Shown here piece after piece: positions 33,534 to 46,282 of a stretch of 64,000 bases of DNA (position 1 is the stretch's first letter; each line of letters opens with the position of its first letter). The DNA lies in NCBI GenBank assembly GCA_947000775.1, contig CAMQGK010000638.1, positions 28,717,001 through 28,781,000 of the forward strand, in the 5' to 3' direction. The DNA is from Pterois miles (Eukaryota > Chordata > Actinopteri > Perciformes > Scorpaenidae). Under the pieces are notes generated by a model that saw only the letters and a program-made list of their open reading frames with translations, searched no databases and was not told where the DNA came from. Made by a program: the position numbers and the translations under genes.

Positions 33534-33880
33534 GTTGGTTTTCTGTCTGCAGCTGGAAACGTGTTTACAGATCATGGAGTCCGAGCTAAGCTAACGCTAG
33601 CTAAACCATCCACACAGCCCCTGTTAGCAGCTAGCAGCTAGTTCCTGCTAAAGGAGATGGTTATGAAGCCAGGCATCATTTAGAAAGAGCTCGAAGCTGG
33701 TAGCTAGGAGCTCTAATACGAGGTCAGATCAGTCTCAGTATTCACAAATACACACAGAAGGATTCACAGAGTGGATTTTGTGATTTATATATAAATAACT
33801 CTACAAAAATATCTTTGGTGCACACAAAAATAGTTATCGATGAATATAAATACAGAAAAAAATCCACATAAAAGAAGGTA

Positions 33881-34162
33881 CATCCGTCGTCAACCGCTTA
33901 TCCCGTTAGGGGTCGCGGGGGTCTGGAGCCGATCCCAGCTGGCACTGAGTGAAGGCGGGTTCACCTGGACAGGTCTCCAGTCCGTCACAGGTAACAGAGA
34001 GACAGACAACAATTCACGCTCACATCCACACCCACGGGCAATCTAGACTCATCAATTAACCTAAATTACATGTCTTTGGACTGGGAGAAAACCCACACTT
34101 ACGCGGGTAACCTCCACACAGAAGAGCCCCAAGCCGGATTCGAACCTGCGACCCTCTGATGC
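33881..34162 (-). mobile_element. SINE with GATG-type tail, copy 1
   Basis: Minus-strand order: a tRNA-like head with GGTTCGAATCCGG, 'ccagtccaaagaca', 'ggtgaacccgc', 'agctgggatcggctccagac', then 'gggataagcggttgacga'. Same family as 55322-55674 and 58730-59117. Lies in intron G. Confidence 0.7.
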
Positions 34163-34984
34163 ACAAACACACGTCTTGTTTGAAACAAGTGTAATAGAAA
34201 GAGATGGTTGAGGATTTGGTGTCAAAGCAAAAAGCAAGCACGCCTATTTGTCAGTATTTCAGATTTAAACCCAGTGCCTGGTCACCATGACCGGAGAGGT
34301 CAGACACACCACCACCCGCCAGTAAAGATCCGAGTAAGAAAGCTACACATGCTGACGTCATCTTCTCTTCTTAAATGTCTGACGTCATCGGTAAAACCGG
34401 TGTTGTCACAAGTTTACTAACCTCACCTCACATAGCGCTGGTGTGGTTTGTGCTGATTTGTAGCTGATTTGCAGCCAGGTAACATTCAGGCGAGTCAGGC
34501 GAAATTGGCATCGAAGACAAACCGATTAAAAGGCTACTTTTCTCTGTCATATTTTCATCATTCAAGTTTTTTTAAAAGGATTCGTATAACTTTCACAGGA
34601 ATGAACGGGGCCGCGCCTCCAACGCTGGCTCCAGTTCTCTTCATACATCCATGGCTTAGACTGCCAAGTGTCCCACTGCTAGAATCTCCTCTGGGTCCTA
34701 GTCATAGTACTAGACCTGGGTACAGATGTTGTCAACCACAAACCTTGGTGTCAAGGATCTCACCTCATGGTATTTGTACCACTGGTACCTCATATTGGTA
34801 TAGGCAATATATGATATGTCATGAGAATACTATGGATTAAGTTAAACTGAATAGGATTGAAGTAGTGCTATATCGAACTGCATAATATCGTCACTTCATT
34901 TTATTCATTATTTCATTTTGTATTATCGTATTGCAGACCATGTCATCGAGATGTGTATTGTATCTTTTTGAGAGGGAAAGATGC
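34163..34984 (+). other. Intron G, no recognised feature
   Basis: No domain or RNA recognised; a 123-codon open frame near 34469-34840 matches nothing that I know. Confidence 0.4.
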
Positions 34985-35189
34985 AAGCTAGGGACGCTAA
35001 TTTAGATCTTTTTTTCTGATAACCAATCCTCGTTAACCGATAATTAACTGTTAACCCACAAGATTAGTGGGTTGCATGCAGAAGTGCTATTTTTAGTGCC
35101 TAACTAGCAGATGCACAAACAGGTTAAATCCCTCATATATCACCAGCTGCAGTATATGAGCACAACAGACAACACCAGTCCCCAGTTCA

Positions 35190-35725
35190 CGGTCAGGAGA
35201 GTTACTGTAGCAGCCACGGTGCTGCGTTCACTGTCCCCAGATTCACGGTCAGGAGACTTACTGTAGCAGCTGCGGTGCTGCGTTCACTGTCCCCAGTTCA
35301 CGGTCAGGAGAGTTACTGTAGCAGCCGCGGTGTGGTTCTGTCCCCAGTTCCGGTGGAGAGTTACTGTAGCAGCGCGGTGGTGTGTTTGTCCAGATTACGG
35401 TCAGGAGAGTTACTGTAGCAGCCGCGGTGCTGTGTTCACTGTCCCCAGATTCACGGTCAGGAGAGTTACTGTAGCAGCCGCGGTGCTGCGTTCACTGTCC
35501 CCAGTTCACGGTCAGGAGAGTTACTGTAGCAGCCGCGGTGCTGTGTTCACTGTCCCCAGATTCACGGTCAGGAGACTTACTGTAGCAGCCGCGGTGCTGC
35601 GTTCACTGTCCCCAGTTCACGGTCAGGAGAGTTACTGTAGCAGCCGCGGTGCTGTGTTCACTGTCCCCAGATTCACGGTCAGGAGAGTTACTGTAGCAGC
35701 CGCGGTGCTGCATTTACTGTCTCCA
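35190..35725 (+). repeat. ~55-bp minisatellite
   Basis: About ten tandem copies of a unit built on CACGGTCAGGAGAGTTACTG, TAGCAGCCGCGGTGCTG and TTCACTGTCCCCAG, with two alternating variants (ccccagttcac / ccccagattcac). The 193-codon open frame over it is an artefact. Single diverged copies occur near 6010 and 18896. Confidence 0.92.
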
Positions 35726-35744
35726 GTTTTTTTGTCTGTGAATG

Positions 35745-36050
35745 TTCTCATTCATCCAGGTCAGATTCATTCTGGCATAAAATTGAATCGAAGGCAACTG
35801 GACTTAGATTTGTCTCTGAAGACGTTTGGCCCCTTATCCAAGTGGCTTCATCAGTTCGAACGCTACAGTCTGACCAAACTAGTGGGGACTAGTCAGACTA
35901 GTGGGGACTAGTCAGACTTGTGGGGACTAGTCAGACTGTAGCGTTACAAACTGATGAAGCCACTTGGATAAGGGGCGAAATGTCTTCAGAGACAAATCTA
36001 AGTCCAGTTGCCTTCGATTCAATTTTTTGCCAGAATCCATTTTTTTTGTG
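35745..36050. mobile_element. Large palindromic element
   Basis: Arms 35757-35875 and 35933-36040 are near reverse complements ('gaaggcaactggacttagat' against 'atctaagtccagttgccttc'). The centre holds three 19-base copies of CTAGTGGGGACTAGTCAGA. It could fold into a long hairpin. Confidence 0.85.
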
Positions 36051-37033
36051 AAAAATTCAATCAGTGTGACTGAAATAAATAGCTGATACTGGACAGTGCA
36101 GGTCAGGACTCCTCAAAGTTATTCTTGTAAGGTAATCAGGGATAAATTAGAGATAAGTAATGATGATTAAGGGCAAATACATTCACCTTTTATTTGAAAA
36201 TAATAAAAAGTGCAATTTCACGACCCTCAGCTTCAGTTCTCAAGATTCAAGGCAGAACAATATTTAACACTGAAGAGAATAAGCCAACTTCTATTCTGGT
36301 TCAATGAACAGCAGTTTAACCTGCTGCTTCTGTTCTCATTTTCAATATAAATGATTGAGCAATAATACAGTGATCAACCGCTGAGAGTGATCAGATAGTT
36401 TAGTTTTCAGTTAGATAAATAATTTGCTTATAATTATCATGTAGTCCACTTACACTGTTCCTATGGGGTCTTTTCGTACATGAAAACGTATGGAAAAATA
36501 TTTTAAATTTACGACTAACGTTGCTTGAATTTCTGTTTGTTTTTTTTTTTTTTTTTTTTAATGTTACTCCCATGATGCTTTGTCTGTTTTTTTGGCTGGA
36601 AACTTGAGGCTGTTACTCTGCAACACCGGCTCAGACTCACTTAAAGTGGGCTGTTAAGGTGGACCAGCTTTTCTCCTTTAAGTGACAAGCCGCTTCGAGT
36701 TTTGCTCAGCGTTTTAGCTATTTTTTTTAAATATTTTTTTTAACTGATAGCATTAATCCGATAAAATTCTTAATGTCAGTTAAACAGTTCTTAACATCCC
36801 TAATGCACATCCCCAAATGTCAGTCATCAAAACGTCCATATTACCTGACCTGAATCCACTCTCCTCCCATTATGCAACAGTAACTGGGATGCACCACCGA
36901 TTGCACTGTTCATACCATTTATTAATTCATTAATGTTTCCCCCCATGCTGTGCTTTAGCCTCAACTAATGTTTTGTGGCTAACTTTGGTTAACATCCACT
37001 CATTTCCTCAGTGTGTTTGTTTCTGTGTTTCAG

Positions 37034-38046
37034 TGCTTCCTGCAAACGTCCAGCAGCTGTTGGTGGTTAAAGAAGAGGTTCCCCCCGAGCAGCAGGAGTG
37101 GAGGTCCAGTCTGGACCAGGAGGACCCAGAGCCCTCACACATTAAAGAGGAACAGGAGGAGCTCTGGACCAGTCAGGAGGGAGAACAGCTTCAACGGCTG
37201 GAGGAGGCTGATATCACCAAGTTCACATTCACTCCTGTCCCTGTGAAGAGTGAAGATGATGAAGAGAAACCTCAGTCCTCACAGCTTCAGAGACAAACTG
37301 AACAGCTGGAAACAGAAGCTGATGGTGAGGACTGTGGAGGACCAGAACCAGCCAGGAAATCAGATCCAGGTAGACATCCAGAACCAAATGCTCTTGACAA
37401 GAATGGGGACTCTTCTGAACCTGAGACTGATGACAGTGATGATTGTAAGGAGACCAGAGAACCTCAGTCAGGTTTAAACTCTCCGAGTAATGATGAAGTT
37501 CCTGTCAGTGATGTCAAATGTCATGCTGCTGAAAAGTCTTTTATCTGCTGTGAATGTGGTCGAAAATTTGGTCGTAAGGACAGTTTGCGGAGACACATGA
37601 GGTTTCACACAGGAGAGAAACCTTACAGTTGCTCAGTTTGTGGTAAACGATTTTCTCAGAGGCCAAACTTAATTCGTCACATGAGGTGTCATTCTGGAGA
37701 AAAACCTTTCAGCTGCTCCTTCTGTGACACAAGTTTCGCTGTACGGAGTGCTTTGGTTAATCACATGAGAATCCACACTGGTGAGAAACCATTTAGTTGT
37801 TTATATTGTGACAAAAGCTTCACACAGAAGGGGGGGTTGAAAAAACACATGACAGTCCACACAGGAGAGAAACCATATAGTTGCCCAGTGTGTCATAAAA
37901 GTTTTTCTCAAAAGGCAAATCTGACGTACCACTTCTCAGTGCACACAGGACAGAAACAGTTCGGCTGCAGTGTTTGTGACAAAAGGTTCACGTGGCAGTC
38001 GCAGGTCAAAAGTCACAAGTGTGTCGGCGAGAGCAGCAGCAACTGA
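37034..38046 (+). CDS. Gene G exon 2: 6-finger C2H2 protein
   Basis: The acceptor is GTTTCAG before 37034, joining V-L-P-A-N-V-Q-Q-L-L-V-V-K-E-E. The downstream acceptor used by paralogues is destroyed (CTGCAAACG). VKEE, IKEE and VKSE are present, then one spacer and one cassette. Helix residues (-1,2,3,6) are R-D-S-R, Q-P-N-R, V-S-A-N, Q-G-G-K, Q-A-N-Y and a closing W-S-Q-S (FTWQSQVKSHKCVG), ending ESSSN. Full model about 396 residues, intact. The intron to exon 1 is 3.5 kb. This is the simplest complete one-cassette form. Target unknown. Confidence 0.92.
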
Positions 38047-41000
38047 AGCTGCTCATTCAGCTGTGATTAGGGATGGGTACTAGGGGTGGGGAAAAATGAG
38101 TTCACATATGTATCACAATGGTTTTTTTTCCAATTTTGAAGTTGATTTTTTAACACCAAAATTGATATATCTGCTTCATCTGAGTCTATGTGGAGGCAGA
38201 AGAAATTTCTAACTTTTATTGTGGTAGTCTGAGTAACGCGATGTCATATCCATTCCGTATCCGTCAACCAAAACAAACCTTAGAAAGTATTGAAGGGTGG
38301 AGGGTGGGCGTGGATCCGACCTCCACCCTCCATGTTAAATCCAGCCTGGTAAACACTACACATCCAGTAAAGGAGGGAAACACTTTGGAAAAGCAGAGCT
38401 AGACATCACGGCTAAAGCTGCACGCTAACTTCGTCACGGACGGGAAACGTCATCGTACGGCGGTAACGTGCGGTCCGGCCGGCCGTCGCTCTCGTCTCCG
38501 TGGTCCGACGGGCCGACGCTACGACTGTAGAGCTCCATATACTGACATTTATGTTAAATGCATTCAGACGGCCCCGATGGAGCTGACCATGGATGGATAA
38601 AGAGGACGGAGCTGACGGAGAGCTAGAGACCACCTTGGAGAAGTTAGAGGAAGTAGACACCTGGGACTACGTCTGCTTTTCAAAATAATGTGTTAACAAA
38701 GGGAACTGGATCTACAGAATCCATCTATGGAAATCAGACTGATGGATTATATTCAGCAGAGTATAAAACATTACATGTCCCTATAAATTAAAAAGAAAAC
38801 CCCACTAATCTGTGAGGGAAATGTTTTTATTCTTTGATTTTTTGGGTTGCTGGAAAAAAAAAAATGTATAAATAAAACGTGACAATGATCCTGATATATT
38901 TGACTTCAAGACATCTGTGACTACATACATGCTGAAACATTTTTGCTGGATTCATTTAGAGATTTTGCTAAGTAAAATTCCTTAGAAGTGTGAGTTTTCC
39001 CATAGTCTAGTGTTTAAAAAAGTTAACATAAATCGGATTGAACCGCAAAACTTAAAATTCACAATCAAATTGGCATCCAAGTATATTGATAGTATTGAAT
39101 CAGCAGACAGATGACTCGTTCCAGACCTATTAACTGTGGCCCTGATCCATTGAGGTGTGCCAGGGCCTTGGTACTGTGCATGTTGGCTCACTGACTTCAC
39201 CATAATTAACGTTATTAACTACACTTGTGTTTACCCTGCTATGACATGTCAAAATGGCTGCCATGAAAAGGGAATACTGTATATGCTCTCAACTCTTCTA
39301 GTGTTCAGATTCTAGCTGCAGCATTTGAAGATTTTGAGTATTATTGCTGGCTTTAAAAATTTGAAAATACCAATAATATATGAAAGATATGGAACATTGT
39401 GAGGTTTGAATGGAGTTTATTGCTGACAATAGAATTAGAGAAAAGCCTATAAATGTGTCCTGATTGTGAACATATGTCTGTTTATCTGCACTAATTAGCT
39501 CATCTCAATCACCTGTGTTTATGTAGCAGTAATCAAAGGTGCTGCATTTCATGAGCTCAGTGTAAAAACGGACTTTTACTGTGAAAATGTGGTTGCTAAT
39601 CTGATGGATGGAAGCATCACAACAATCAGCTTAAGTTTTAAATCTAGTCATGTGAGAGCAGCTGTCATGTTTTCATAAAGATCTGATTTAAATCCCTCCT
39701 GACAACAGTACAGGAACATACTAAATGGAAACCTATAGAAACCCTTTATTAAGACGACCTCCACATTGAGTCTCAGTTGTCTCCTTAGTTTAACTTCCTT
39801 GTAGAGTCTGCCTAGTCCAGCCGAAATGGAATATACTGTATGCCCTCCCTTCAAAATGCAGAAAGAGAAATCAGGAACCACAATGCATTGCAAAGAAAGG
39901 AACTCACTGGAGGAAGATTCAGTATCGGGCCTTGAGTTGATTTGTGATCCTCCATCTTTATTGATTTGCTTTTCACTTCACAGGGATGAAACCATCAAAA
40001 AGACGTCTGTCAGCCTCTTCAGTTTAAAAACATGTTTCCTTCTTCCCCAACCCCAAACAACTCTCTCTCCTTTGTTCTCCAAGCCCCGCCTCCTCACACC
40101 TGTGATGAATAGGTGTAAGGGGGGCGTGGCCTAGATGGGTAAGCATGGGTAGCAATGATAGAGCACACATTTACCTGTGCAAGCTTTTTTCACTATTAAA
40201 CCATGAAATGTATATATGGCTGTTTCTGCCACTACGGTCACTTTTGACTCAACCTCTATGAATTTTAACCATCGTGTATGTAATAAACAGGAACACAAAA
40301 TGACATCTAGTGATTAAGATTTCAATCTGTAACATGTCTATTTTTTAGGATTTTCATTGCTTGTTCTTACTAAATGTCCCCACAACAATGAATAATTTTA
40401 CACATTTTCCTTTTTTAATTTCTATATATATATATTTAATTTCTATAATAAGAAATTTAATTTTGTTTTCATCAAGCTTTCAGCATCATTGTAAATATTG
40501 ATATAAAAATATATTTTTTAGTGGAGTTCATGATTTTCATGTTAAATTTGCAATGCAATGCTTAATAAGTATATACACAGTAAAAAGGGTTAGGGTTAGG
40601 GTTCCATGACTAAATAATGTGATTTAATAAAATCTTTGACTTTTCTTCATATCCCACAACTGCAGTCTCAGTGTTGAGTTCTTTAAAATGAACTGATTCA
40701 ATTATAATATGACATTTTTCAATAGGAATTGCTTCATATACATATTACTTTACACCATATTAACATGCTTTATTTATTTGTTTACAATGCATTCATAGGA
40801 TTTTTTTCATCTACATTCATGTATATTAAATGCTGAGAGTCAAAGCTATCTGCAGTATTAGCAAAAATGTCATAACTGCAACACGTCCTTAAAGACATTA
40901 GAAATACAATATCCGTCATAAAACACCAACATATTTAATTTTATGTATTAATCTATTTAGTTCACTTTATTTAGTTTTTGTGCAGACTGTAACCACAGAT

Positions 41001-41734
41001 GCCAGCTTCATACCCCAAAAAATATAAACTATGTTGTGTTATGTGACAGCTATTGTATTTCTAATGTCCTTACAGACATGTTGGGAGGTATTTTTGCTAT
41101 TAAGTCAGACAAATGTCCACAAGCAAGGTGTGCTACGTTAGCTTTGACCCTTAACATCTAATATATGAATTCAACAGTAATATGAAGTTATTGTTTAAAT
41201 GTTACTGAGCTGTATGGTGAGAAGAAGAAAATGTGATCTTCACCTTGTTTTTCTGGATCTTGAGGGTCACCTTCTGTATGTGATCAGGACTCAAGTTTGG
41301 GACAGGCACATTTAGATGAAAAAGTAAAAAAACAAAAACAATAAAACAAAGAAACAGCTATTTGAAATAATGTCATATTATAATTGATTTTTATGTGTCT
41401 CAATAGTGAGACCGCAGTTGTAGAACATGGAGAAAAGTGGTGTTTGGACCCAGAAAATGCTTCATAAATTTTATTAAATCACATTATTTCTTAATTATTT
41501 TTTGTCAAGATTGGTAATAACACTGTGTTTATATTTATCGAGCACTGCACTGCAAATTTAACGTAAATCCAAAACTTCACTGCTGGGACTTAAAAATGCC
41601 CAAAGTCACAACCTGCTAACACCAACATAAAGGCCAGGCAGGTGCACAAATAGACCCCAGCTGGTGCTTAAAGCTGCAGAAATGGAGCAAATATGATTTT
41701 TAAAAAGTCATTTTCCTCGTCCTTGTCACTATAT
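38047..41734. other. Gene-free stretch after gene G
   Basis: No gene recognised in 3.7 kb. A possible DNA-transposon end (ctaggggtggggaaaa) lies at 38081, and a CpG-rich patch near 38440-38530 gives only antisense open frames. The telomere-like run at 40587-40603 is listed separately. The rest is AT-rich. Confidence 0.5.
40587..40603 (+). repeat. Short telomere-like run
   Basis: GGGTTAGGGTTAGGGTT, under three full units. Probably chance or a scar; too short to act as a telomere seed. Confidence 0.9.
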
Positions 41735-42265
41735 CCTGACAGTAGAGCAGGTAATCTGAAAAAAATCACGTCTCTGTGTCCTCCAGTGCTCCTAATGGCA
41801 TGGCAAACAAGATTTCAGACTGGAGGAAAACATCCAATCAGAGCTGATCTGGAGCCTTCATCTCTGATCAAACAGTCAAACAAGGCAGCGCTGATCGATT
41901 ATGGATCAATATTCTGTTACTGTAATGACTATTTCTCTTCTCACATGTTCTCAGAAACATCTTGTAGTTACTGTTTAGCTGTAAAATGAGAAAGTTTGTG
42001 ACCCAGCAGCCATGTTGAGATCAGCTGAGGAAATACCAAAGCACCGCCCACCAGCTGGAGCACAGCCAATGGATCGCTCTCTCTGAAATGACCTGTGATT
42101 GGTCAAAGACTCCTGTCACTGGTTAGAGTTCTTAAAGCCTGAAAACAGCCACGAGGAGGTGCAGAAGTCGAGTTTTCCCTCAAAACACTTGAATTAAAAT
42201 ATGCTGAAAGGTTCTTATGGGATTTTTGTCCAATGATGCCAAAAACTTGTTGCCTACTTAAGCTT
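41735..42265 (+). repeat. Interspersed repeat, copy shared with 60600-61090
   Basis: Shares 'tctctgtgtcctccagtgct', 'ccaatcagagctgatctgga', 'gcagccatgttgaga' and 'caatgatgccaaaaa' in order with the second copy, roughly 75% alike by eye. No coding part seen; family not recognised. Confidence 0.65.
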
Positions 42266-42379
42266 TAAGCACCTGTCCTTTTGCCCTCTGACTAGATAAG
42301 TGCCAGCCCTCGGGGCAGTTCATAATCGTTACTTTTCTGACAGATTAAACATTTCAATCAGAGAATCTGCTTGGACAGA

Positions 42380-42700
42380 ATCTGCTTGCTGTTTCCAGTT
42401 TTTATGCTAAGCTAAACACAGTTAGTGATCAACTGCTTATAGTAATCAAACAGCTTGGGACAGAATCATTCCTATACAAACACTGTTTAAATAATTCTCT
42501 TGTAGTAATCAAGTGGTCCGCTCACAGTGTTAATGTTGGGTATTTTCATACATGAAAACATACAGAAAAACATTTATGTTGGACGAACATTAATCCTCTG
42601 TTGATTCCTCTGTTGATGCTTTGCCTCACAGACTGCTCTCTGGCTGGATACCTGAGGCTGATGCTGCATGGACATTGATATCATAACAAAAAAAACAAAG
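42380..42700 (+). repeat. Repeat shared with intron G
   Basis: 'catacatgaaaacatacaga', then 'ctggctggatacctgaggctg' recurs near 36470-36620. Diverged, non-coding. Confidence 0.5.
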
Positions 42701-43373
42701 AATTTTTTTTTCTGAATAATAAATGAATGCTCACAGGAAAAGCACCTGTGGTTGAAGCTGCCCTCGTCAAGTGGTTTGATAATGCCTGGTAATGAAACAG
42801 TGAAACTGCTGACCGGCTCCTTGGCGTTGTCCGGCTCTGCAGTGCAACTGTGCATGAGCTACTGGTGCTGCAGAGCCGGAAAAAATACCAACACCTCGCC
42901 CTTAGTGGGGGAAAAGGCAGAGGAATCAGGAGCTAGTAATAGTGAAACGGTTCGTTTCATTAATTAGTATTTCTGTAATAAATATACAAAAGTCAGTGAG
43001 ATGGTAATCTGCATGAGAAAGTGATGCACATCAACAAAGATTTACTTATAATAATCATCAATTTGACCTGGACAGACATGATCATTAGAAGTGGTTTCCA
43101 TTGTCCTCCTTTAAGAAACCAAAGGTGAACAAGACGATTTGTTGATGTATTATCAGAGATAGTTTGGTATCAACATTTAGACAGAATATTTCTTTTGAAA
43201 CTGTCATATAGTAAAGTTACATTTAAAGTCTGATCAACAAAAGGCATGAAATCAAAACTAATTTCTCAGTGGTCATTTACTGTGTTGTATGATATATTCT
43301 TACATGTCCATATTGTTCTTGTCAACCATTCAACACTCACAGCTGAGCAGTTAGGAAAAGTTTCTTGGTTGCT

Positions 43374-44431
43374 TTAATGTTTAGTTGTCGCTCTGCTGCT
43401 CTCACCAGCACACTCATGTCTTTTCAACTGTGACTGCCAAGTGAAGCTTTTGTCACAAACACTGCAGCTGAACGGTTTCTCTCCGGTGTGAGCCATCATG
43501 TGTCTTGTCAGGTGTCCCTTCCGTGAGAAACTCTTCCCACAAACCGGGCAGACGAAAGGTTTCACCCCTGTGTGGGTTTTCATGTGCTGAACCAAAGTGT
43601 GACGCTGAGTGAAACGTGTGTTACAAACTGAACAGGAAAAAGGTTTTTCTCCTGTATGAATTCTGAAGTGTGCCACCAGATCGGAGCGCTGCCTGAAGCT
43701 TTTACTGCAAAGAGAGCAACTAAATGGTTTCTCTCCAGTGTGGACTCTCATGTGCTTCTCCAGTGACCAACCGTGACTGAAAGCTGTGTCACAAACTGAG
43801 CAGCTGAAAGGTTTCTCTCCTGAGTGACATCTCATGTGAGCAATCAAGTGTTCCCTCCGATTGAAACTTTTATTGCAAAATGAACAGCTGAATGGTTTCT
43901 CTCTTGTGTGACATCTCATGTGTCTTTTCAGATTTGTTTTGTGGCCAAATGTTTTTCCACACTCAGAGCACATAAATGACTCCTTGCTGGTATCACTTAC
44001 ATTATTTATCACAGAGTTTAAACCTGACTGAGGTTCTCTGGTGTCAGTCCAACCATCACCACTGACATCAGTCTCAGAGGAGTCTCCAGTCTTGTCATCA
44101 GTATCTGGTTCGGGATCAGAGTTCCTTGCTGGTTCTGGTCCTCCACAGTCCTCTCCCTCAGCTTCTGTTTCTATCTGTTCAGTTAGTCTCTGATGAAGCT
44201 GTGAGGACTGAGGTTTCTCTTCATCATCTTCACTCTTCACAGGGACAGGAGTGAATGGGAACTTGGTGATATCAGCCTCCTCCAGCCCTTGAAGCTGCTC
44301 TCCCTCCTGACTGGTCCAGAGGTCCTCCTGTTCCTCTTTAATGTGTTCTGGGTCCTCCTGGTCCAGACTGGAGCTCCACTCCTGCTGCACTGGGGGAACC
44401 TCTTCTTTAACCACCAACAGCTGCTGGACAT
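43374..44431 (-). CDS. Gene H exon 2: 7-finger C2H2 protein
   Basis: The acceptor CTTGCAG precedes 44431; the join gives D-V-Q-Q-L-L-V-V-K-E-E. VKEE, IKEE and VKSE are present (the PEPP before IKEE is shortened to PE). One spacer with DDKTGDSSETDVSGDGW, then seven fingers. Helix residues (-1,2,3,6) are H-T-N-R, R-E-H-A, H-W-S-K, Q-S-D-A, Q-H-T-Q, R-G-H-R and a closing W-S-Q-R (HECAGESS). The frame is intact at 351 codons, but no exon 1 was found nearby on this strand. The first candidate is the eroded exon at 52365, beyond gene I, so H may lack its own promoter. Confidence 0.88.
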
Positions 44432-44705
44432 CTGCAAGGGAGAGTGAAATACAGATACACACATTATTCAACTTTACATATCAGAGATGCTATTCTTCCA
44501 GTTCATCTACATACAAAAAATGTAAAAAAAAAAAAAAAAAAACAACTTGTGAAATCATTATTTATTCTCCTTTCATGTGTACAATATATCCATGTCCACA
44601 TACGGTTAGCATTTAGGACAACTGTATCAGAAATGTAATAGAGATATGATTGACATGCAGTGGTTAATAGTCCTATATTACAATTAACATTAATCAGACT
44701 TCACA

Positions 44706-44840
44706 GTTCAAGTCAAGTCAGTTTTATTTATATAAACCAAAATCACAAATTTGCCTCAGGAGGAGCCCTCTCCCAGGACAGACAGAGACATGCAATAGAT
44801 GTTGTGTGTAAAGAATAACCAACATAATAAAGTAGACCAG
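44706..44840. mobile_element. Common fish interspersed repeat fragment
   Basis: 'caagtcagttttatttatat' with 'aaatcacaaatttgcctcag' is a frequent fish retroelement end, recalled from memory. Not coding. Confidence 0.5.
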
Positions 44841-45049
44841 TTGGATAAAGCAGGAAACATTGTGAATGACCCAATTTAAAGTTTTTTAAAAGATTCTTCT
44901 CATGTCAGACTATACAAATAATTGTTTCCTCTGACAGTGAGACCGGGATGACAGAGGAAATTCAAAGAAAACTGTAAACCCTCAGAACACATATCACAGC
45001 AGAAGAAACACACTGATGACATGAGACTGCCTGGTGAATCTTTTGTTTA

Positions 45050-45110
45050 AGACTTTTCGTATGCTGAACAACTAAAGCTTTTCTTTCCGTGTGAATCCTC
45101 GTGCTGGAGC
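45050..45110 (-). pseudogene. Fossil zinc-finger scrap
   Basis: The minus strand aligns base by base with the linker-finger start (attcacacggaaagaaaagc, then tttagttgttcagcatacg) of the family, but the frame is ruined. A relic of another lost gene between H and I. Confidence 0.55.
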
Positions 45111-46282
45111 CTGGAGCTTGTTACGATTCTCTCAGTAGCAACAAGCGAAGAGCCCAGAGCTGACTCCCTGTTTGATTGGTGGATTAAGGAAATGTAGTGT
45201 ACGGAAGAGCGCTTGCCTGGTGTCGCTCAAGGGCCTGAGTCCTTCTGATCGAGGCTCAGCCCATGAACACTGTGAGGCTGGTAACAGCCCCCTTTGCACC
45301 AGGGTTCTGGTCTTCTCAGAGTCTGATTATTTTGGAATGCAGCCCAAAACACTGGCTGGCCCCAGCCGGGTGTATTTCCTCTGAGGTAATGCACTGCGAC
45401 CTGTCTGCTTGGAGAGACTCTGGGCGAAGCCGCTTCCCGGGACAGAGTGCTTACTTTTGTGGTCCAGGTACTCTGAGATATTTGTGGCCCTGGTATTCGA
45501 TACTCTGACATTTTATCATTTTCTTTTTTTTTAAAGTTTAAAGAAAAAGAATAAATATACATAGGACATGGGATGAATTACCATCATAGAAATACAATAC
45601 AAAAACTGTCATACAAATAAAGTGCTGAAAATCCCTCCGACCTACATGGGGCTTGAACGCTGACCAAGAAATAAAGACCTTAATTCTCCACCATCTGAGC
45701 GAAACCAGAACAACTTTTATCTATCTGCTGGGCTTCCCTTTTGCAGATGGGTGCGGTCATGTTGAGGATTACTCCACTGTGATGAGAGACCGAGCTGTTC
45801 TACGCATTCTGGCATTCAGGGAAAATGAATTTGTGGGGTGGTGTCGATGAAGGTGTAGCTAGTTAGCAACTGTAAGTTGTAGTGAACGCAGTACATCATG
45901 ATGGAGCAGGAGAACACTGATGCTAATGTGTTGTAGTTGCTATATATTGCTAGGGGAAGGATCATGTTAAGGAGGCTCCACTGCATCATCGAGCTTTGAG
46001 CCCTAAAAGATGCTGAACACTAAACTGGAGAAAAACAGTTTAACGGTCTAATTCCACAGTCCAGTGATACAATGTTCACAGTGTTTAGTAACAAATCTCT
46101 GAATTTACTTTACACAGACTTTAAGTAGTGTATAATTAATGAAGTATATAAAGTCATTAAAATGAGCTCTACCTTTACCAGCTGCAACATTAAAATCAAT
46201 CAATAATTACAGTCCAATAATATAATACATATGATTCTGAAATGGGCAATTCTGCATGATGAATACTTGTAATTTTGGCACT
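45111..46282. other. Intergenic, no gene seen
   Basis: Short open frames only; none recognised. Confidence 0.4.

Larger units (their letters stand above)
34985..36815 (+). mobile_element. DNA transposon with expanded core and nested palindrome
   Basis: The left end TAGGGACGCTAATTTAG and right end ...TTAACATCCCTAA are imperfect inverted repeats. Inside are a 55-bp minisatellite (35190-35725), a palindromic element (35745-36050), and a block near 36300-36660 shared with 42380-42700. No transposase. Likely a non-autonomous element that collected insertions within intron G. Confidence 0.5.

Noticed and set aside
35330..35911. 193-codon open frame with repeats
   Set aside because: It reads through the 55-bp minisatellite and into the palindromic element; the regular peptide is a by-product of the repeat.
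38081..38870. Transposon starting ctaggggtggggaaaa
   Set aside because: The left end looks plausible but no matching right end or target duplication was found.
40587..40603. Telomere-like repeat as a chromosome-fusion scar
   Set aside because: Less than three units, no flanking degenerate repeats; chance or repair filler is as likely.
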